Of a stretch of DNA of 64,000 nt, positions 51,190 to 60,077 are shown piece by piece; the stretch's first letter is position 1, and each line of letters starts with the position of its first letter. The translations under genes and the position numbers were made by a program. The stretch comes from Archaeoglobus veneficus SNP6 (GTDB lineage: Archaea > Halobacteriota > Archaeoglobi > Archaeoglobales > Archaeoglobaceae): positions 372,001 through 436,000 of the forward strand of contig NC_015320.1 in NCBI RefSeq assembly GCF_000194625.1, in the 5' to 3' direction. Under the pieces are notes generated by a model. The model saw only the letters and a list, made by a program, of their open reading frames with translations. It had not been told where the DNA came from and searched no databases.

Positions 51190-51479
51190 AGGGCAAAATC
51201 GTCCTTGTTCCATTCCCTTTTACAGATCTAACAGCAGCAAAATTGAGACCAGCTTTAGTCGTTCATGAAGGGGAGAGGGATGTCTTGGTTGCTTTCATTT
51301 CATCAAAAATTCCAGACACACCATCAGATGGCGATGTTGTTGTTAGAATGGGCCATCCGGAGTTTAAACTCACAGGCTTGAAAGTTGATTCGGTTATAAA
51401 GCTTGATAAGGTTGCAACAATTCTAAAAGAACTTGTAATCGGTGAGCTTGGCGAAGTCGGGCAGACGCTTAAGAGTTGA
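51186..51479 (+). CDS. MazF/PemK-type mRNA interferase
   Basis: 97 residues: GKIVLVPFPFTDLTAAKLRPALVVHEG is the PemK/MazF opening, with DVLVAFISSKIP and LKVDSVIKLDKVATI later. An endoribonuclease toxin on the family's precedent. Length is near normal (usually 105-115). Coupled to the preceding antitoxin. Confidence 0.87.
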   Translation: MKGKIVLVPFPFTDLTAAKLRPALVVHEGERDVLVAFISSKIPDTPSDGDVVVRMGHPEFKLTGLKVDSVIKLDKVATILKELVIGELGEVGQTLKS

Positions 51480-51540
51480 AATCAACGAGAGGTTAGGAAA
51501 GATATTCAGGATATGATCGGATCTCTGTATCTATGTGACA

Positions 51541-51755
51541 CCAAACCAACCAGTCGAAACGGCAAAGCCCGTTGAAATTCTACAGTAACAGCCACGTCAA
51601 ATGAAGGCTACAACACTATTTAACTATTTAAAAACCATCGCAACACATCGCGACTCACCCGCGGTTACTGAAACAACACCAGAAAAGCAGCCAGCTTTGA
51701 GGTCTTTGCCATCGCCGGTCTGCTTGCAGTTGCTTACCTGTTGAGGAGACGCTAA
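51541..51755 (+). pseudogene. Eroded 3' end of a PGF-CTERM surface-protein gene (remnant 1)
   Basis: Pieces of a Thr/Pro stalk (near 51541-51580, then VTETTPEKQP from 51664) run into a frameshifted PGF-CTERM: FEVFAIAGLLAVAYLLRRR and stop at 51753-51755, followed by the same pyrimidine-rich terminator as the intact genes (TTTTTTTCTTATTTTTT). The glycine codon of PGF has lost a base and the body of the gene is missing. Confidence 0.8.
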
Positions 51756-51834
51756 ACTCTTTTTTTCTTATTTTTTGTTTAGTAACCGATTTCAAGGCCG
51801 ATGAGCTTTTACACGGTTTATACCAATTTATACC

Positions 51835-52023
51835 ATGCGAAGGTATGTTTATCCGGTTAATCTTACAGAGGTTGAGAAAGAATTGAACATTATAGCTGAA
51901 AAACTGAAAATTTCGAAGGCTAAAGCGATAAGAGAAGCAATAAAATTCTATGCTGAAGAACTGCGGGGATTAGGGGTGATTGAGCTTCGAGATGTTGCAC
52001 GAGACCAAGCAAAAAATCATTGA
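51835..52023 (+). CDS. Ribbon-helix-helix antitoxin-like protein
   Basis: 62 residues: YVYPVNLTEVEKELNIIAEKLKISKAKAIREAIKFYAEEL is a CopG-type ribbon-helix-helix. Its usual toxin is not seen; the 3' end overlaps a broken winged-helix frame. AT-rich TTTATACC boxes stand directly upstream, so it may be leaderless. Confidence 0.65.
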   Translation: MRRYVYPVNLTEVEKELNIIAEKLKISKAKAIREAIKFYAEELRGLGVIELRDVARDQAKNH

Positions 52024-52125
52024 ATTCATCAAAGGTAAGGATGGAGTTTGGGTGGATGAGATTTCAGACGCCTTAAAGCTTTTCTTGACGTCAGTTTCGT
52101 TAATGACATCCTGATGGAGCTATAG
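51992..52125 (+). pseudogene. Broken winged-helix fragment
   Basis: The ATG at 51992 gives LHETKQKIIEFIKGKDGVWVDEISDALKL, a winged-helix start. The next helix (LDVSFVNDILMEL) lies one base out of frame and ends at 52123-52125. It seems a truncated, frameshifted DNA-binding gene. The next 290 bases (to 52417) contain no gene I can support. Confidence 0.5.
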
Positions 52126-52417
52126 AGTTAAGGATATGTCGAGCCAGAGGATTGAGGGGAGAAGATAAGGTGCGTAGGCAGGAAAATCTCGAAACCGAGA
52201 TTGATTCATCAAACAGGTAGGCATAAAGCCATAGAGTTTTTGTAGAAGGAAGATCCCAAGAGCTGAATTATTAGAGCATGGAGAGTCATCAAATAACTTT
52301 CTTCAAAAACTTGCTGAACCACTCTTCCTTATTTTATTTTTGCCTTATTTTGAATTTGCCAGTCGATTCTCCGATTACTCAGGAAAAATTATTTAGCATG
52401 AGGATGGAATTACTGAT

Positions 52418-52639
52418 ATGATAGAGGTTCTGAGAATAAAGGAGGCTGATGGCAACGTAATAATAAAAAAGGAAGATTTTGAAAAACTCATCGCTGAACT
52501 TGAATCGCTGATTGAAACTCTTGAAGTTCTTGGTGATAGAGATTTAATGGAGCAAATAAAGAAAAGTGAGGAAGACATCCTGAAGGGCAACATCGTGAAG
52601 GTAGAATCGGTGGATGAGTTTAAGAAGCTTTTAAAGTGA
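52418..52639 (+). CDS. RelB-type antitoxin
   Basis: 73 residues: DGNVIIKKEDFEKLIAELESLIETLEVLGDRDLMEQIKKSEEDILKGNIVKVESVDEFKKLL is the pattern of archaeal RelB antitoxins with the toxin-binding end. The adjacent relE is broken, so this antitoxin appears orphaned. Confidence 0.78.
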   Translation: MIEVLRIKEADGNVIIKKEDFEKLIAELESLIETLEVLGDRDLMEQIKKSEEDILKGNIVKVESVDEFKKLLK

Positions 52640-52928
52640 ATTTAATGACATATTCACTCTTTACACCAAAACCTTTGAAAAACACATCAAGAAGTTCAGA
52701 AAAGATAAAAACTTATGGAAGAGCTTGTAAAGAAGGATTGAAAAGCTATTGGAAAATCCCAATGCTGGAAAGCCTTTAAAGTATACTCTCTCAAAATACA
52801 GATCAATCAGAATAAAGGAAAAATACAGACTCCTGTACCATGTGAGGGAGGAGACCAAGGAAGTTATTTTAATTGCATTTGGACACCGAAAAGACATCTA
52901 CAAGTGGCTTGTACTTCATTCTCAGTAA
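52640..52928 (+). pseudogene. RelE toxin, broken
   Basis: The family frame (FTLYTKTFEKHIKKFRKDKNLW, then RRIEKLLENPNAGKPL, RLLYHVREETKEVILIAFGHRKDIYKW) has no start codon at its beginning and an in-frame TAA at 52728-52730 before RRIEKL. It ends at 52926-52928. Without both defects it would be a normal RelE of about 90 residues next to relB. Confidence 0.78.
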
Positions 52929-52995
52929 ATGGTTTATTAAAAGCTTAGGATGCTCGCCCAACCTTGCATTTGGTCTGTGTTAAAGTGGTGAGAAA

Positions 52996-53210
52996 ATGGA
53001 AAAAGTCAATGCTGAGAATGTTGAGTATGTCATGAAAGAGCTGGAGAGGCTTAAGGTTGAGATTCAGAGGTTGGAGGCTATGTCATTCCAGTCCAGAGAG
53101 ATCAGGATATAACTGAGGGGGGGATTGCAGAGCTACTTGAGCTGGCTAAGGATGAAAATCCAGAGAACTGGATCGACGCTGATGAATTCCTGAACCTGAT
53201 TGAAGGATAA
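52996..53210 (+). pseudogene. RelB-like antitoxin, frameshifted
   Basis: ATG at 52996 gives EKVNAENVEYVMKELERLKVEIQRLEAM; the frame then breaks near 53085. The following frame carries VIPVQRDQDITEGGIAELLELA and ENPENWIDADEFLNLIEG to the stop at 53208-53210. It stands two bases before a RelE-like gene. Confidence 0.65.
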
Positions 53211-53212
53211 CA

Positions 53213-53552
53213 ATGTCATACCGGGTTAAGACCACTGACAGGTCTTCGGACTTTGCCTAAAGCCCATTATCGAAGATTCTCGGAGTTTAGGAATGTTTTG
53301 GAGTATGAGTCCGTTCCAGGACAGAAGTTTGATATAATCAAATTGGAAGATACTGAGAGCTTGGACATCTATCGTGTCCGTCTGGGCGATTACAGGGTAA
53401 TCTATTCGGTTAGTTGGAAGGATAGAGTCATAAAAATTCTAAAACTCAAACTTAGAGGGAAAAACCTACAAATAGTACATCCATTAGAAGTTTCCATTTC
53501 TCCCGGTGGTTGCTCGTGTATGCTGTGGCAGTTTCGTCGAGGGTTGGCGTGA
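53213..53552 (+). pseudogene. RelE/ParE-type toxin, frameshifted
   Basis: The ATG at 53213 gives SYRVKTTDRSSDFA then a stop. The remaining RelE fold is in another frame: HYRRFSEFRNVLEYESVPGQKFDIIKLED, then DIYRVRLGDYRVIYSVSWKDRVIKILKLKLRG, the core of RelE. The frame runs past the usual end to 53552. Decayed partner of the broken antitoxin before it. Confidence 0.7.
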
Positions 53553-53742
53553 ACCCTGATTCCAACCAAGGCACCTGTAACAACACCCAGGCCATGCTTT
53601 ATAATTATAATGTTTATTTGTAAGAGAGTTTGTAGTGGAAAATTGATGCTAAAAACTCTAAAAAGGTACCGGAAAATGGGCTTATGATGAGCACTTATCT
53701 GGATACTGCTGCTATAGTCTTTGTTCTGACAGAAAGACATCG

Positions 53743-54117
53743 TTAAGTATCTGGTTCTTCACCCTCGAGCTTTACCCTCCTAATTCCAAGTCTATCGAAG
53801 ACGGAATCTGAACTGATTACGGTTCCGCTGCAGTGGGCTGCGTGAAAGGCATCGAAAACTTTAACATTGTAATCTTTGATGTAAATTGCAGCTTTTAGCA
53901 GTCTTTCGTCGTCGATGTTGCAGATTGCCATAACACTTCTGGTTATTTTAACCGGATCAAAGTTGTAGCGTTTTGCTAACAGCATTAGCTCAATAAAGGT
54001 GACCACCGAAGTGGTTATCTGACCTTCGTATCTGTCGAGAATGGCTTTGGCTTTCCCCTTCAGCCAGTCCTTGGGCTTTAGCAGGGCTAAAAAGAAGTCG
54101 GTGTCGGCGTAGATCAT
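53743..54117 (-). CDS. VapC-type PIN ribonuclease toxin
   Basis: 124 residues. IYADTDFFLALLKPKDW has the first acid, SVVTFIELMLLAKRY the second, VKVFDAFHAAHC the third and VISSDSVFD the fourth. A full PIN toxin. Its start overlaps the AbrB-type antitoxin gene by four bases. Confidence 0.88.
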   Translation of the reverse strand: MIYADTDFFLALLKPKDWLKGKAKAILDRYEGQITTSVVTFIELMLLAKRYNFDPVKITRSVMAICNIDDERLLKAAIYIKDYNVKVFDAFHAAHCSGTVISSDSVFDRLGIRRVKLEGEEPDT

Positions 54118-54341
54118 TCAATCTCCTCCATCGCCTGCTCTGTTATTTCTTTTCTGAGTTCCTCAATCGATTTGTCTGGTAAGGATTTACCTATTTCTTC
54201 GAGTTCTTTTACAGGGTCTCTGGGTTTTGGAATTATCACAATCCCGTCGTCCATTTCGACAAGGTACACTTCATTGCCGAGTTTTCCCCTAATCTTCTTT
54301 GGGATGTATAACCTGCCTCTTGAATCCACCTTGATCAGCAT
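54114..54341 (-). CDS. VapB antitoxin, AbrB/SpoVT type
   Basis: 75 residues. LIKVDSRGRLYIPKKIRGKLGNEVYLVEMDDGIVIIPKP is a swapped-hairpin AbrB DNA-binding domain; the Glu-rich tail contacts the toxin. It is divergent from an AT-rich stretch that separates it from the PGF-CTERM remnant. Confidence 0.88.
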   Translation of the reverse strand: MLIKVDSRGRLYIPKKIRGKLGNEVYLVEMDDGIVIIPKPRDPVKELEEIGKSLPDKSIEELRKEITEQAMEEIE

Positions 54342-54487
54342 TTTCCCACCCAGAGAAATTTAGTGGAATTAATATTTAAAATTTCCCACCAAAGTTAATC
54401 ATCGGTTAACTCAGTGTTGTAGTGGGGACAGAGCTAAAAAATAGAATGTAAAAATCCTGGAAACTCAGTGGATTCCGGTAGTTTTGT

Positions 54488-54528
54488 TGATTTCAGGATT
54501 AATCAACTACGGAGCAGTATTTACCATC
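54488..54528 (+). repeat. 41-bp direct repeat, left copy
   Basis: Identical over 41 bases to 55396-55436, starting TGATTTCAGG and ending TTTACCATC; weaker similarity continues on both sides. It includes GTTGATT/AATCAAC, arms of a 7-bp inverted repeat. The last part is the start of the PGF-CTERM-like remnant. The two copies lie 908 bases apart and enclose the TumA/TumE module. Confidence 0.85.
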
Positions 54529-54564
54529 ACTGGCCTGTTACATCGCCTACCTGAGGAGGTGCTA
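54511..54564 (+). pseudogene. Eroded PGF-CTERM-like 3' end (remnant 2)
   Basis: GAVFTITGL is legible, then the frame breaks; the bases matching AYLLRRR-stop of the intact genes follow (CCTGAGGAGGTGCTAAAC). A pyrimidine-rich tract with nine T's follows, as after the intact surface genes. No body of the gene remains upstream; the region 54342-54748 is otherwise empty. Confidence 0.7.
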
Positions 54565-54748
54565 AACCTAATTTCCTTTTCTTACTTTTTTTTTGTCAGA
54601 AATACTTTAGAAATACTTCGGATTTGGTCGTAGAAAATTGGCTAAAGCATACTTCAAAGCTCTTAGAAAGGATTAACAGCTGGGGATAAGATTGTGGCTG
54701 TAGACTTCTCCAGAAACGTTAAATACTTTCCTCGACCTTAATTTAACG

Positions 54749-55009
54749 ATGCAGGAAACAGATATTAAAGTGACTATTACAAAAACTATTCAACGTAGGA
54801 TAGAAGAAATAAACCGTACTTTGCAAGAATTGTCAAAAAACATTGAATATTTTGAAAAAAAATATGGAATGAAAACTGATGAATTTTACGATAGATTCGT
54901 CAAAGGTGAGCTTGGTGACGAAATGGATTTTTTCGAGTGGAAGTCTTCTAAAGATTTGTACGATGAGCTGAAGAAAGAAAAAGAGTTGCTTCTCAGGGCA
55001 ATCGTATGA
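54749..55009 (+). CDS. TumA-like antitoxin
   Basis: 86 residues, helical (IQRRIEEINRTLQELSKNIEYFEKKYGMKTDEFYDRFVKGELGDEMDFFEWKS). The stretch DEFYDRF...EMDFFEWK is seen in antitoxins paired with DUF6516/TumE toxins. It overlaps the toxin gene by four bases (ATGA). TTTAACG and a TATA-like GTTAAATACTTTCC (about 54719) lie upstream. Confidence 0.8.
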   Translation: MQETDIKVTITKTIQRRIEEINRTLQELSKNIEYFEKKYGMKTDEFYDRFVKGELGDEMDFFEWKSSKDLYDELKKEKELLLRAIV

Positions 55010-55374
55010 TAGAAGATTATTTTGAGTTTTTAAAGAAACTGGCGTTAACGAGCTCAGTCACAAAGGAAATTAGAGTACTGAGGGAGTTTTGTGGTACGGA
55101 AAGCGGGTTTATCAGGTTTGTAGTAGAATTCATTGATAATTCGGAACTCCACGTTTTCGAGCATGTGGATAGAAATCTTCGTAAGACGGATTATTCCTAT
55201 CACTGGCAGGATAAGGATAGAAAATTGCTGTTGAGATGGGACAATGCCCCTCATCACCCTGAAATTGAAACTTTCCCACACCACCTGCACAGAGGAAATA
55301 AGGTTGAACCAGCAGAAGAATTGACATTTGCAGAAGCTCTTAAAAAGATAGAAAGTAAAATTCTGAAAGCTTAG
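55006..55374 (+). CDS. TumE-type toxin (DUF6516)
   Basis: 122 residues: FIDNSELHVFEHVDRNLRKTDYSYHWQDKDRKLLLRWDNAPHHPEIETFPHHLHRGNKVEPAEELT matches DUF6516/TumE, a small RNase-like toxin with conserved WDNAPHH. Coupled to the TumA-like gene. The pair is enclosed by the 41-bp direct repeats. Confidence 0.85.
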   Translation: MIEDYFEFLKKLALTSSVTKEIRVLREFCGTESGFIRFVVEFIDNSELHVFEHVDRNLRKTDYSYHWQDKDRKLLLRWDNAPHHPEIETFPHHLHRGNKVEPAEELTFAEALKKIESKILKA

Positions 55375-55395
55375 GAAAATTCTGGTAATTCTTGC

Positions 55396-55436
55396 TGATT
55401 TCAGGATTAATCAACTACGGAGCAGTATTTACCATC
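55396..55436 (+). repeat. 41-bp direct repeat, right copy
   Basis: Identical to 54488-54528; leads into the third PGF-CTERM-like remnant. Confidence 0.85.
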
Positions 55437-55482
55437 GCCGGCCTGATTGCATTAGCGTACATGCTGAGAGGCTCTGAACTTT
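55418..55482 (+). pseudogene. PGF-CTERM-like 3' end (remnant 3)
   Basis: Reads GAVFTIAGLIALAYMLRGSEL then stop: the hydrophobic helix of the PGF-CTERM is kept in frame, but the preceding PGF and stalk are missing and the Arg tail is altered. CTTCCCTTTTTCTTAATTTTG follows as terminator tract, as in the intact genes. Confidence 0.72.
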
Positions 55483-55580
55483 AAACTTCCCTTTTTCTTA
55501 ATTTTGCTTGAAAAAGTTTCTTTTTTCAGCCAGTCGCCAGTCACCGCAATGTTTTTAAAGTGAGTTGAAAAGGCTGTGCC

Positions 55581-55763
55581 ATGGGTAAAACTGGCACCAC
55601 CACCTGGATCAAAATAAAGGGAAGGAAGGGACAGACGAGACTCGTTCCGGGCAAGTACCAGAACTACAAGAAGCCAGGACCAAACCAGAAGTACACGTCC
55701 GACGGAAAGAGGAGAAGAAGGCTGCCGAGGTCACCGAAGTCCATAATCGGAGTAAAGCAGTAA
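55581..55763 (+). CDS. Small basic protein, DUF5350-like
   Basis: 60 residues, strongly basic: MGKTGTTTWIKIKGRKGQTRLVPGKYQNY and KRRRRLPRSPKSIIG. It resembles a small conserved euryarchaeal family (DUF5350, recalled not searched). It may bind RNA. It marks the return to conserved genes after the accessory island. The start follows AAAGGCTGTGCC; its upstream TTTTTAAAGTG may be the TATA box. Confidence 0.65.
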   Translation: MGKTGTTTWIKIKGRKGQTRLVPGKYQNYKKPGPNQKYTSDGKRRRRLPRSPKSIIGVKQ

Positions 55764-55802
55764 CCGGTTAAATTTTTATAAAATTTTACGTAGCCATTCT
55801 TG

Positions 55803-56426
55803 ATGATTTACTTTGTACTGCTTGGGGCAGCTATTCTTGTTCTTGCCGTTGTCCTGAGACACATTGTTGGAGCCCTTGAAAACGCTGGCTTCGATAGATC
55901 CGATGCATTTGCAATCCTGCTCCTGCCGCCAGTCCTCGAAATGTTTGTCCACCCCATGCACGTGGCCACCTTTAACCAGATGGATGTGTACGCAGACCCA
56001 GCAGGATTCTTTCTCCCCCTCCTCATTTCTGCCCGTCTCATCTCATCCGGGAAGGTGCCCCTGTACAGGGTATTGGCAGGCGTAGCTCTCCTGTCTTACG
56101 TCTGCAACAGGCATGCCGTTCCGGGTCACTTCGGCGTGGGCATAACTGACATGGCCACTCCTGTAATCGTTGCATCGCTCTACTCTCTTTATATGTCGCC
56201 CAGACAGCCCGCTCCCCTTGCATACGTTTCAGGAACGCTCGGAATGATTGTGGGAGCAGATATAGCAAACCTGCCCGAGCTCAGCAGGATGTTCGCTGGA
56301 GGAGTCGTCACGCTGGGCGGTGCGGGAATGTTCGATGCAATATATCTCGTTGGCATATCGGCCGTATTTCTTGATCTCTTCATTTCCCTGGCTGAAGAAA
56401 TTAGAGGAGTTAAAAGAAAGCTTTAA
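55803..56426 (+). CDS. DUF1614 membrane protein
   Basis: 207 residues with about six membrane helices (YFVLLGAAILVLAVVL at the start). NRHAVPGHFGVGITDMATPVIVASLYSL and GTLGMIVGADIANLPEL with GGAGMFDAIYLVGISAVFLDL are characteristic of DUF1614. Function unknown. I chose the ATG at 55803, one codon after a TTG. No partner is evident. Confidence 0.8.
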   Translation: MIYFVLLGAAILVLAVVLRHIVGALENAGFDRSDAFAILLLPPVLEMFVHPMHVATFNQMDVYADPAGFFLPLLISARLISSGKVPLYRVLAGVALLSYVCNRHAVPGHFGVGITDMATPVIVASLYSLYMSPRQPAPLAYVSGTLGMIVGADIANLPELSRMFAGGVVTLGGAGMFDAIYLVGISAVFLDLFISLAEEIRGVKRKL

Positions 56427-56508
56427 AAAACCGAACACATGATGGCCAAAAAGTTAAGGTTATATTGGGTTAAGTACCTCATTTAATGCTTAAAGCCCGG
56501 GTGAAATA

Positions 56509-57813
56509 ATGGAGATAGCAAACCTCGTGGTTTCCCACAAAAAAGCTTCACTTGAGGAGATTGAAAGGGCGTGGCATGGCGATTGCCGTGCACTCATAGA
56601 ACGCGTCCTCTCGTACCCCAACATCACTGAATGCGCTATCCTCATGACGTGTAATCGCGTTGAAGTTTATGTCGTCGGTTCTGACACGGAATCGACGCTC
56701 AGAGACTTCGCAAAGTTCATGCATGTATCGGAGAGAGTAATGGAGATTCACAGAGACGACAGGTGTCTCGAACACCTGCTCAGAGTTGCTTCTGGTCTTG
56801 AATCGATGATGGTTGGTGAGGATCAGATTTTAGGGCAGGTGAAGGACTTTTACAACCTGAGCAAGCAGTTTGGTGGAATCGGTGAAGTTCTCGATGTGGT
56901 TTTCTCCAAGGCGATTCAGGTTGGAAAGAAGGTGAGGAAGCTCACAGGGATAAACAAAGGCTCCGTTTCCATAGGTTCTGCAGCTGTCGAGCTTGCCGAA
57001 AGGAGTCTCGGGACTCTCAGGGGTAAGAAAGTCCTCGTTGTTGGAGCAGGAGAGATGGGCGGCCTTGTTGCTAAAGCTCTGGCGCACAAGGAGTGCGAGA
57101 TATTGATTGCCAACAGGACGTTTTCAAAGGCTGAAAAGCTCGCAGCAGAGGTGGGTGGAAAGGCCGTACCGTTTAACAAACTCGAGAGGTACATCGTCGA
57201 GAGCGACGTCGTAATCACGGCAACGTCCTCGCCTGACTACATAATCACCCGTGAGATGATCGAGAGAGTAATTGCCGTCAGAGGGGAGGGGATACTTCTC
57301 ATAGACATCGCAATGCCGAGAGATATTGAGGAGGACGTTGCGGAAATTGAAGGCGTCGAGCTTTACACAATCGAACACCTGAGGGAGATAAGCGAGGAGA
57401 ACCTGAGGAAGAGGTTGAAGGAAGCAAAGAAAGCTGAAAAGATAATTGCCGAAGAGCTCGAACATCTCAAGCTAATGCTCAAGGAGATGAAGGCCGATTC
57501 TGCGATTTCTGCCATGTACAGCAGGGCGGAGGAGGTAAAGAAGGAGGAAATCCTTGAACTTTACAACAAGCTCGCTGCTAAGTACGGTATTGACGAAAGC
57601 GTGTTGCCCATATTAGAGGAATTTGCCAACTCATTCGTTAAGAAATTCCTCAGGAAGCCAACTATAAGGTTGAGAAAGGCGGCGAGAAGCGGCAATGTGG
57701 CAATCATTGAGGCAGCCGAATACCTCTTTGGAGGTGATGAACTTGGAGTTTCCAAGGCTCAGGATGAGAAGACTGAGGAAAGACTCGCTAAGACCGCTTG
57801 TCCGAGAAAGTAG
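56509..57813 (+). CDS. hemA: Glutamyl-tRNA reductase
   Basis: 434 residues. [18 protein letters not shown] opens the catalytic domain; the nucleophilic cysteine is in MTCNRVEVY near residue 48. [17 protein letters not shown] and the NADPH domain ([29 protein letters not shown]) follow, then the dimerisation helices. It makes glutamate-1-semialdehyde from Glu-tRNA, first step of tetrapyrrole synthesis. Its end overlaps hemB by up to 77 bases. Confidence 0.96.
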   Translation: MEIANLVVSHKKASLEEIERAWHGDCRALIERVLSYPNITECAILMTCNRVEVYVVGSDTESTLRDFAKFMHVSERVMEIHRDDRCLEHLLRVASGLESMMVGEDQILGQVKDFYNLSKQFGGIGEVLDVVFSKAIQVGKKVRKLTGINKGSVSIGSAAVELAERSLGTLRGKKVLVVGAGEMGGLVAKALAHKECEILIANRTFSKAEKLAAEVGGKAVPFNKLERYIVESDVVITATSSPDYIITREMIERVIAVRGEGILLIDIAMPRDIEEDVAEIEGVELYTIEHLREISEENLRKRLKEAKKAEKIIAEELEHLKLMLKEMKADSAISAMYSRAEEVKKEEILELYNKLAAKYGIDESVLPILEEFANSFVKKFLRKPTIRLRKAARSGNVAIIEAAEYLFGGDELGVSKAQDEKTEERLAKTACPRK

Positions 57814-58711
57814 GCTCAGCGTTGAAGACCTGATAATGCCTGTTTTCGTTGACGAGAACATCTCCGCGAAGAAAGAAATTCCATCGATGCCCGGTTATTA
57901 TCGTATCCCCCTCGGTGGAGTTGCCGAAGAGGTTGGCAGGGCCATGGAGAAGGGTATAAAGGCGTTCATACTTTTTGGCATTCCCTCTTACAAGGATGAG
58001 GTCGGCTCATCTGCTTTTGATAAAAATGGAGTTGTTCAGAAGGCTGTGAGAGAAATTAAAGCCGAACACAGCGATGCAGTCGTCGTTACGGACGTCTGCC
58101 TGTGCGAGTACACCACGCACGGTCACTGCGGTGTTGTGAGAGACGGAATCATCCTGAACGACGAAACCCTGCCAATTCTCGGAAAGACGGCCGTAAGCCA
58201 CGCAGAAGCAGGGGCAGACATCGTGGCACCTTCAGGCATGATGGATGGTATGGTTAAGGCCATCAGAAATGCGCTTGATGCGGAGGGCTTTCAGGATGTT
58301 GCCATAATGAGCTATTCTGCGAAGTACGCATCGAGCTTCTACGGCCCCTTCCGCGAAGCAGCGGAAAGCGGCTACGCTTTCGGCGATAGAAGAAGCTACC
58401 AGATGGACTTTCACAACAGCAGCGAAGCACTTCGAGAAGTTGAACTGGACATAAGGGAAGGGGCAGACATCGTAATGGTCAAGCCAGCACTATCGTACCT
58501 CGACGTGATAAGGAAGGTTAAGGACAAATTCGGCTATCCAACCGCAGCTTACAACGTGAGTGGCGAATACTCAATGGTCAAGGCTGCTGGAAAAATGGGG
58601 TGGCTCGACGAGAAGCAGATTGCCTACGAGATCCTCGTATCGATAAAGAGAGCAGGAGCAGACCTGATTATTACGTATCACGCAATGGAGATCGCTGATT
58701 TTCTCGGGTAG
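57737..58711 (+). CDS. hemB: Delta-aminolevulinic acid dehydratase (porphobilinogen synthase)
   Basis: 324 residues from the ATG at 57737 (GGAGGTG just before it); an ATG at 57764 with AAGG upstream is the alternative and neither can be excluded. The zinc-site cysteines are in [15 protein letters not shown]. The two active-site lysines are in [17 protein letters not shown] and [10 protein letters not shown]. It condenses two aminolevulinates to porphobilinogen. The long overlap with hemA is unusual and suggests tight coupling. Confidence 0.95.
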   Translation: MNLEFPRLRMRRLRKDSLRPLVRESRLSVEDLIMPVFVDENISAKKEIPSMPGYYRIPLGGVAEEVGRAMEKGIKAFILFGIPSYKDEVGSSAFDKNGVVQKAVREIKAEHSDAVVVTDVCLCEYTTHGHCGVVRDGIILNDETLPILGKTAVSHAEAGADIVAPSGMMDGMVKAIRNALDAEGFQDVAIMSYSAKYASSFYGPFREAAESGYAFGDRRSYQMDFHNSSEALREVELDIREGADIVMVKPALSYLDVIRKVKDKFGYPTAAYNVSGEYSMVKAAGKMGWLDEKQIAYEILVSIKRAGADLIITYHAMEIADFLG

Positions 58712-58805
58712 ATTTGATTCTCTTTTCTGTTTTTTGGCATTCCTATTTCTCATTTCGGACTGCTCACTTCTTAACCTTTAAAAACAGCATGCCCGTCTTT
58801 GCGGT

Positions 58806-60077
58806 ATGAAATTTGATAAATCAAAATCCCTTTACGACAAAGCGATAGGGCTGATGCCCGGCGGCGTGAGCAGTCCTGTTAGAGCAGTAAAGCCGTTCCC
58901 GTTCTACACTGCCCGTGCTAATGGCTCTAAAATCGTTGACGTTGATGGAAACGAGTACATCGACTACTGCATGGCCTACGGCCCCCTCATCCTCGGCCAC
59001 GCAAATCCGGCAGTTAAGAAAGCCATCGAGGAGCAGCTCGAGAAGGGATGGCTCTACGGTACGCCAGTAGAGCTTGAGGTGGAGTACGCGAAGCTGATAA
59101 CGGAACTCTTTCCGGGCATTGAAATGCTGCGCTTCGTCAACACGGGCAGTGAGGCAACGATGGCAGCTTTAAGACTCGCAAGGGGCTTCACTGGCAGGAA
59201 CAAGATAATAAAGGTAGAGGGCAGCTTCCACGGAGCGCACGATGCCGTATTGGTTAAAGCTGGAAGCGGTGCAACAACTCACGGCATTCCTAATTCCGCT
59301 GGCGTTCCAGCGGACTTCGTGAAGCACACGCTGCAGGCTCCATACAACGACATCGAAGCTCTCGTAGAGGTCATCGAGAAGAACCGCGATGACGTTGCGG
59401 CTCTCATCCTCGAGCCCGTTATGGGCAACTCAACGCTCATCCTTCCCGAAAAGGACTATCTTAAGGAGGTAAGGAAGGTAACTGCTGAAAACGACGTTTT
59501 GCTCATATTCGATGAAGTAATTACCGGCTTCCGTTTGGCTTTGGGTGGAGCGCAGGAGTACTACGGCGTTAAGCCCGATTTAACCACGCTTGGCAAGATA
59601 GCAGGCGGTGGATTGCCTATAGGCATCTTCGGCGGAAGGAAGGAGATAATGGAAAACGTAGCTCCGGCTGGAGGCGTTTATCAGGCTGGAACCTTTAGCG
59701 GAAACCCCCTCAGCCTGACGGCTGGCTACACTACTGTCAGATTCCTGATGGAGAATAAGGTTCACGACTACGTCAACTCCATAACAAAGGAGCTTGCAGA
59801 TGGCGTAAGAGACCAGATAGCGGACTCGAATCTGAGCTACGAGGTCGGCAGCATAGCTTCGATGTTCTGCATATACTTCGGAAAAGCTCCGAAGAACTAC
59901 AGCGATGCCCTGAAACTCGATGGTAAGAGGTTCATCGAGTTCTTCTGGAAGCTGCTCGAGGAGGGGGTTTTCTTCCCGCCCTCGCAGTACGAAACATGTT
60001 TCGTCAGCTTTGCACACAGCCGAGAGGATGTTGAAAAGACCATCGAGGCAGTTGGAACATGCCTGAGAAAATTGTAG
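58806..60077 (+). CDS. hemL: Glutamate-1-semialdehyde 2,1-aminomutase
   Basis: 423 residues of PLP fold type [20 protein letters not shown] is the typical N-terminus, [11 protein letters not shown] the PLP-Asp region, and [14 protein letters not shown] carries the PLP lysine. It makes aminolevulinate from glutamate-1-semialdehyde, between the HemA and HemB steps. It overlaps hemC by 19 bases. TTAACCTTTAAAAAC upstream (58770-58785) may be an internal promoter. Confidence 0.96.
   Translation: MKFDKSKSLYDKAIGLMPGGVSSPVRAVKPFPFYTARANGSKIVDVDGNEYIDYCMAYGPLILGHANPAVKKAIEEQLEKGWLYGTPVELEVEYAKLITELFPGIEMLRFVNTGSEATMAALRLARGFTGRNKIIKVEGSFHGAHDAVLVKAGSGATTHGIPNSAGVPADFVKHTLQAPYNDIEALVEVIEKNRDDVAALILEPVMGNSTLILPEKDYLKEVRKVTAENDVLLIFDEVITGFRLALGGAQEYYGVKPDLTTLGKIAGGGLPIGIFGGRKEIMENVAPAGGVYQAGTFSGNPLSLTAGYTTVRFLMENKVHDYVNSITKELADGVRDQIADSNLSYEVGSIASMFCIYFGKAPKNYSDALKLDGKRFIEFFWKLLEEGVFFPPSQYETCFVSFAHSREDVEKTIEAVGTCLRKL

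Noticed and set aside
36289-55500. CRISPR array or cas genes in the accessory island
   Set aside because: No regularly spaced repeats of 24-37 bases and no Cas-like proteins were seen; the repeats found are target duplications, promoter copies and PGF-CTERM remnants.
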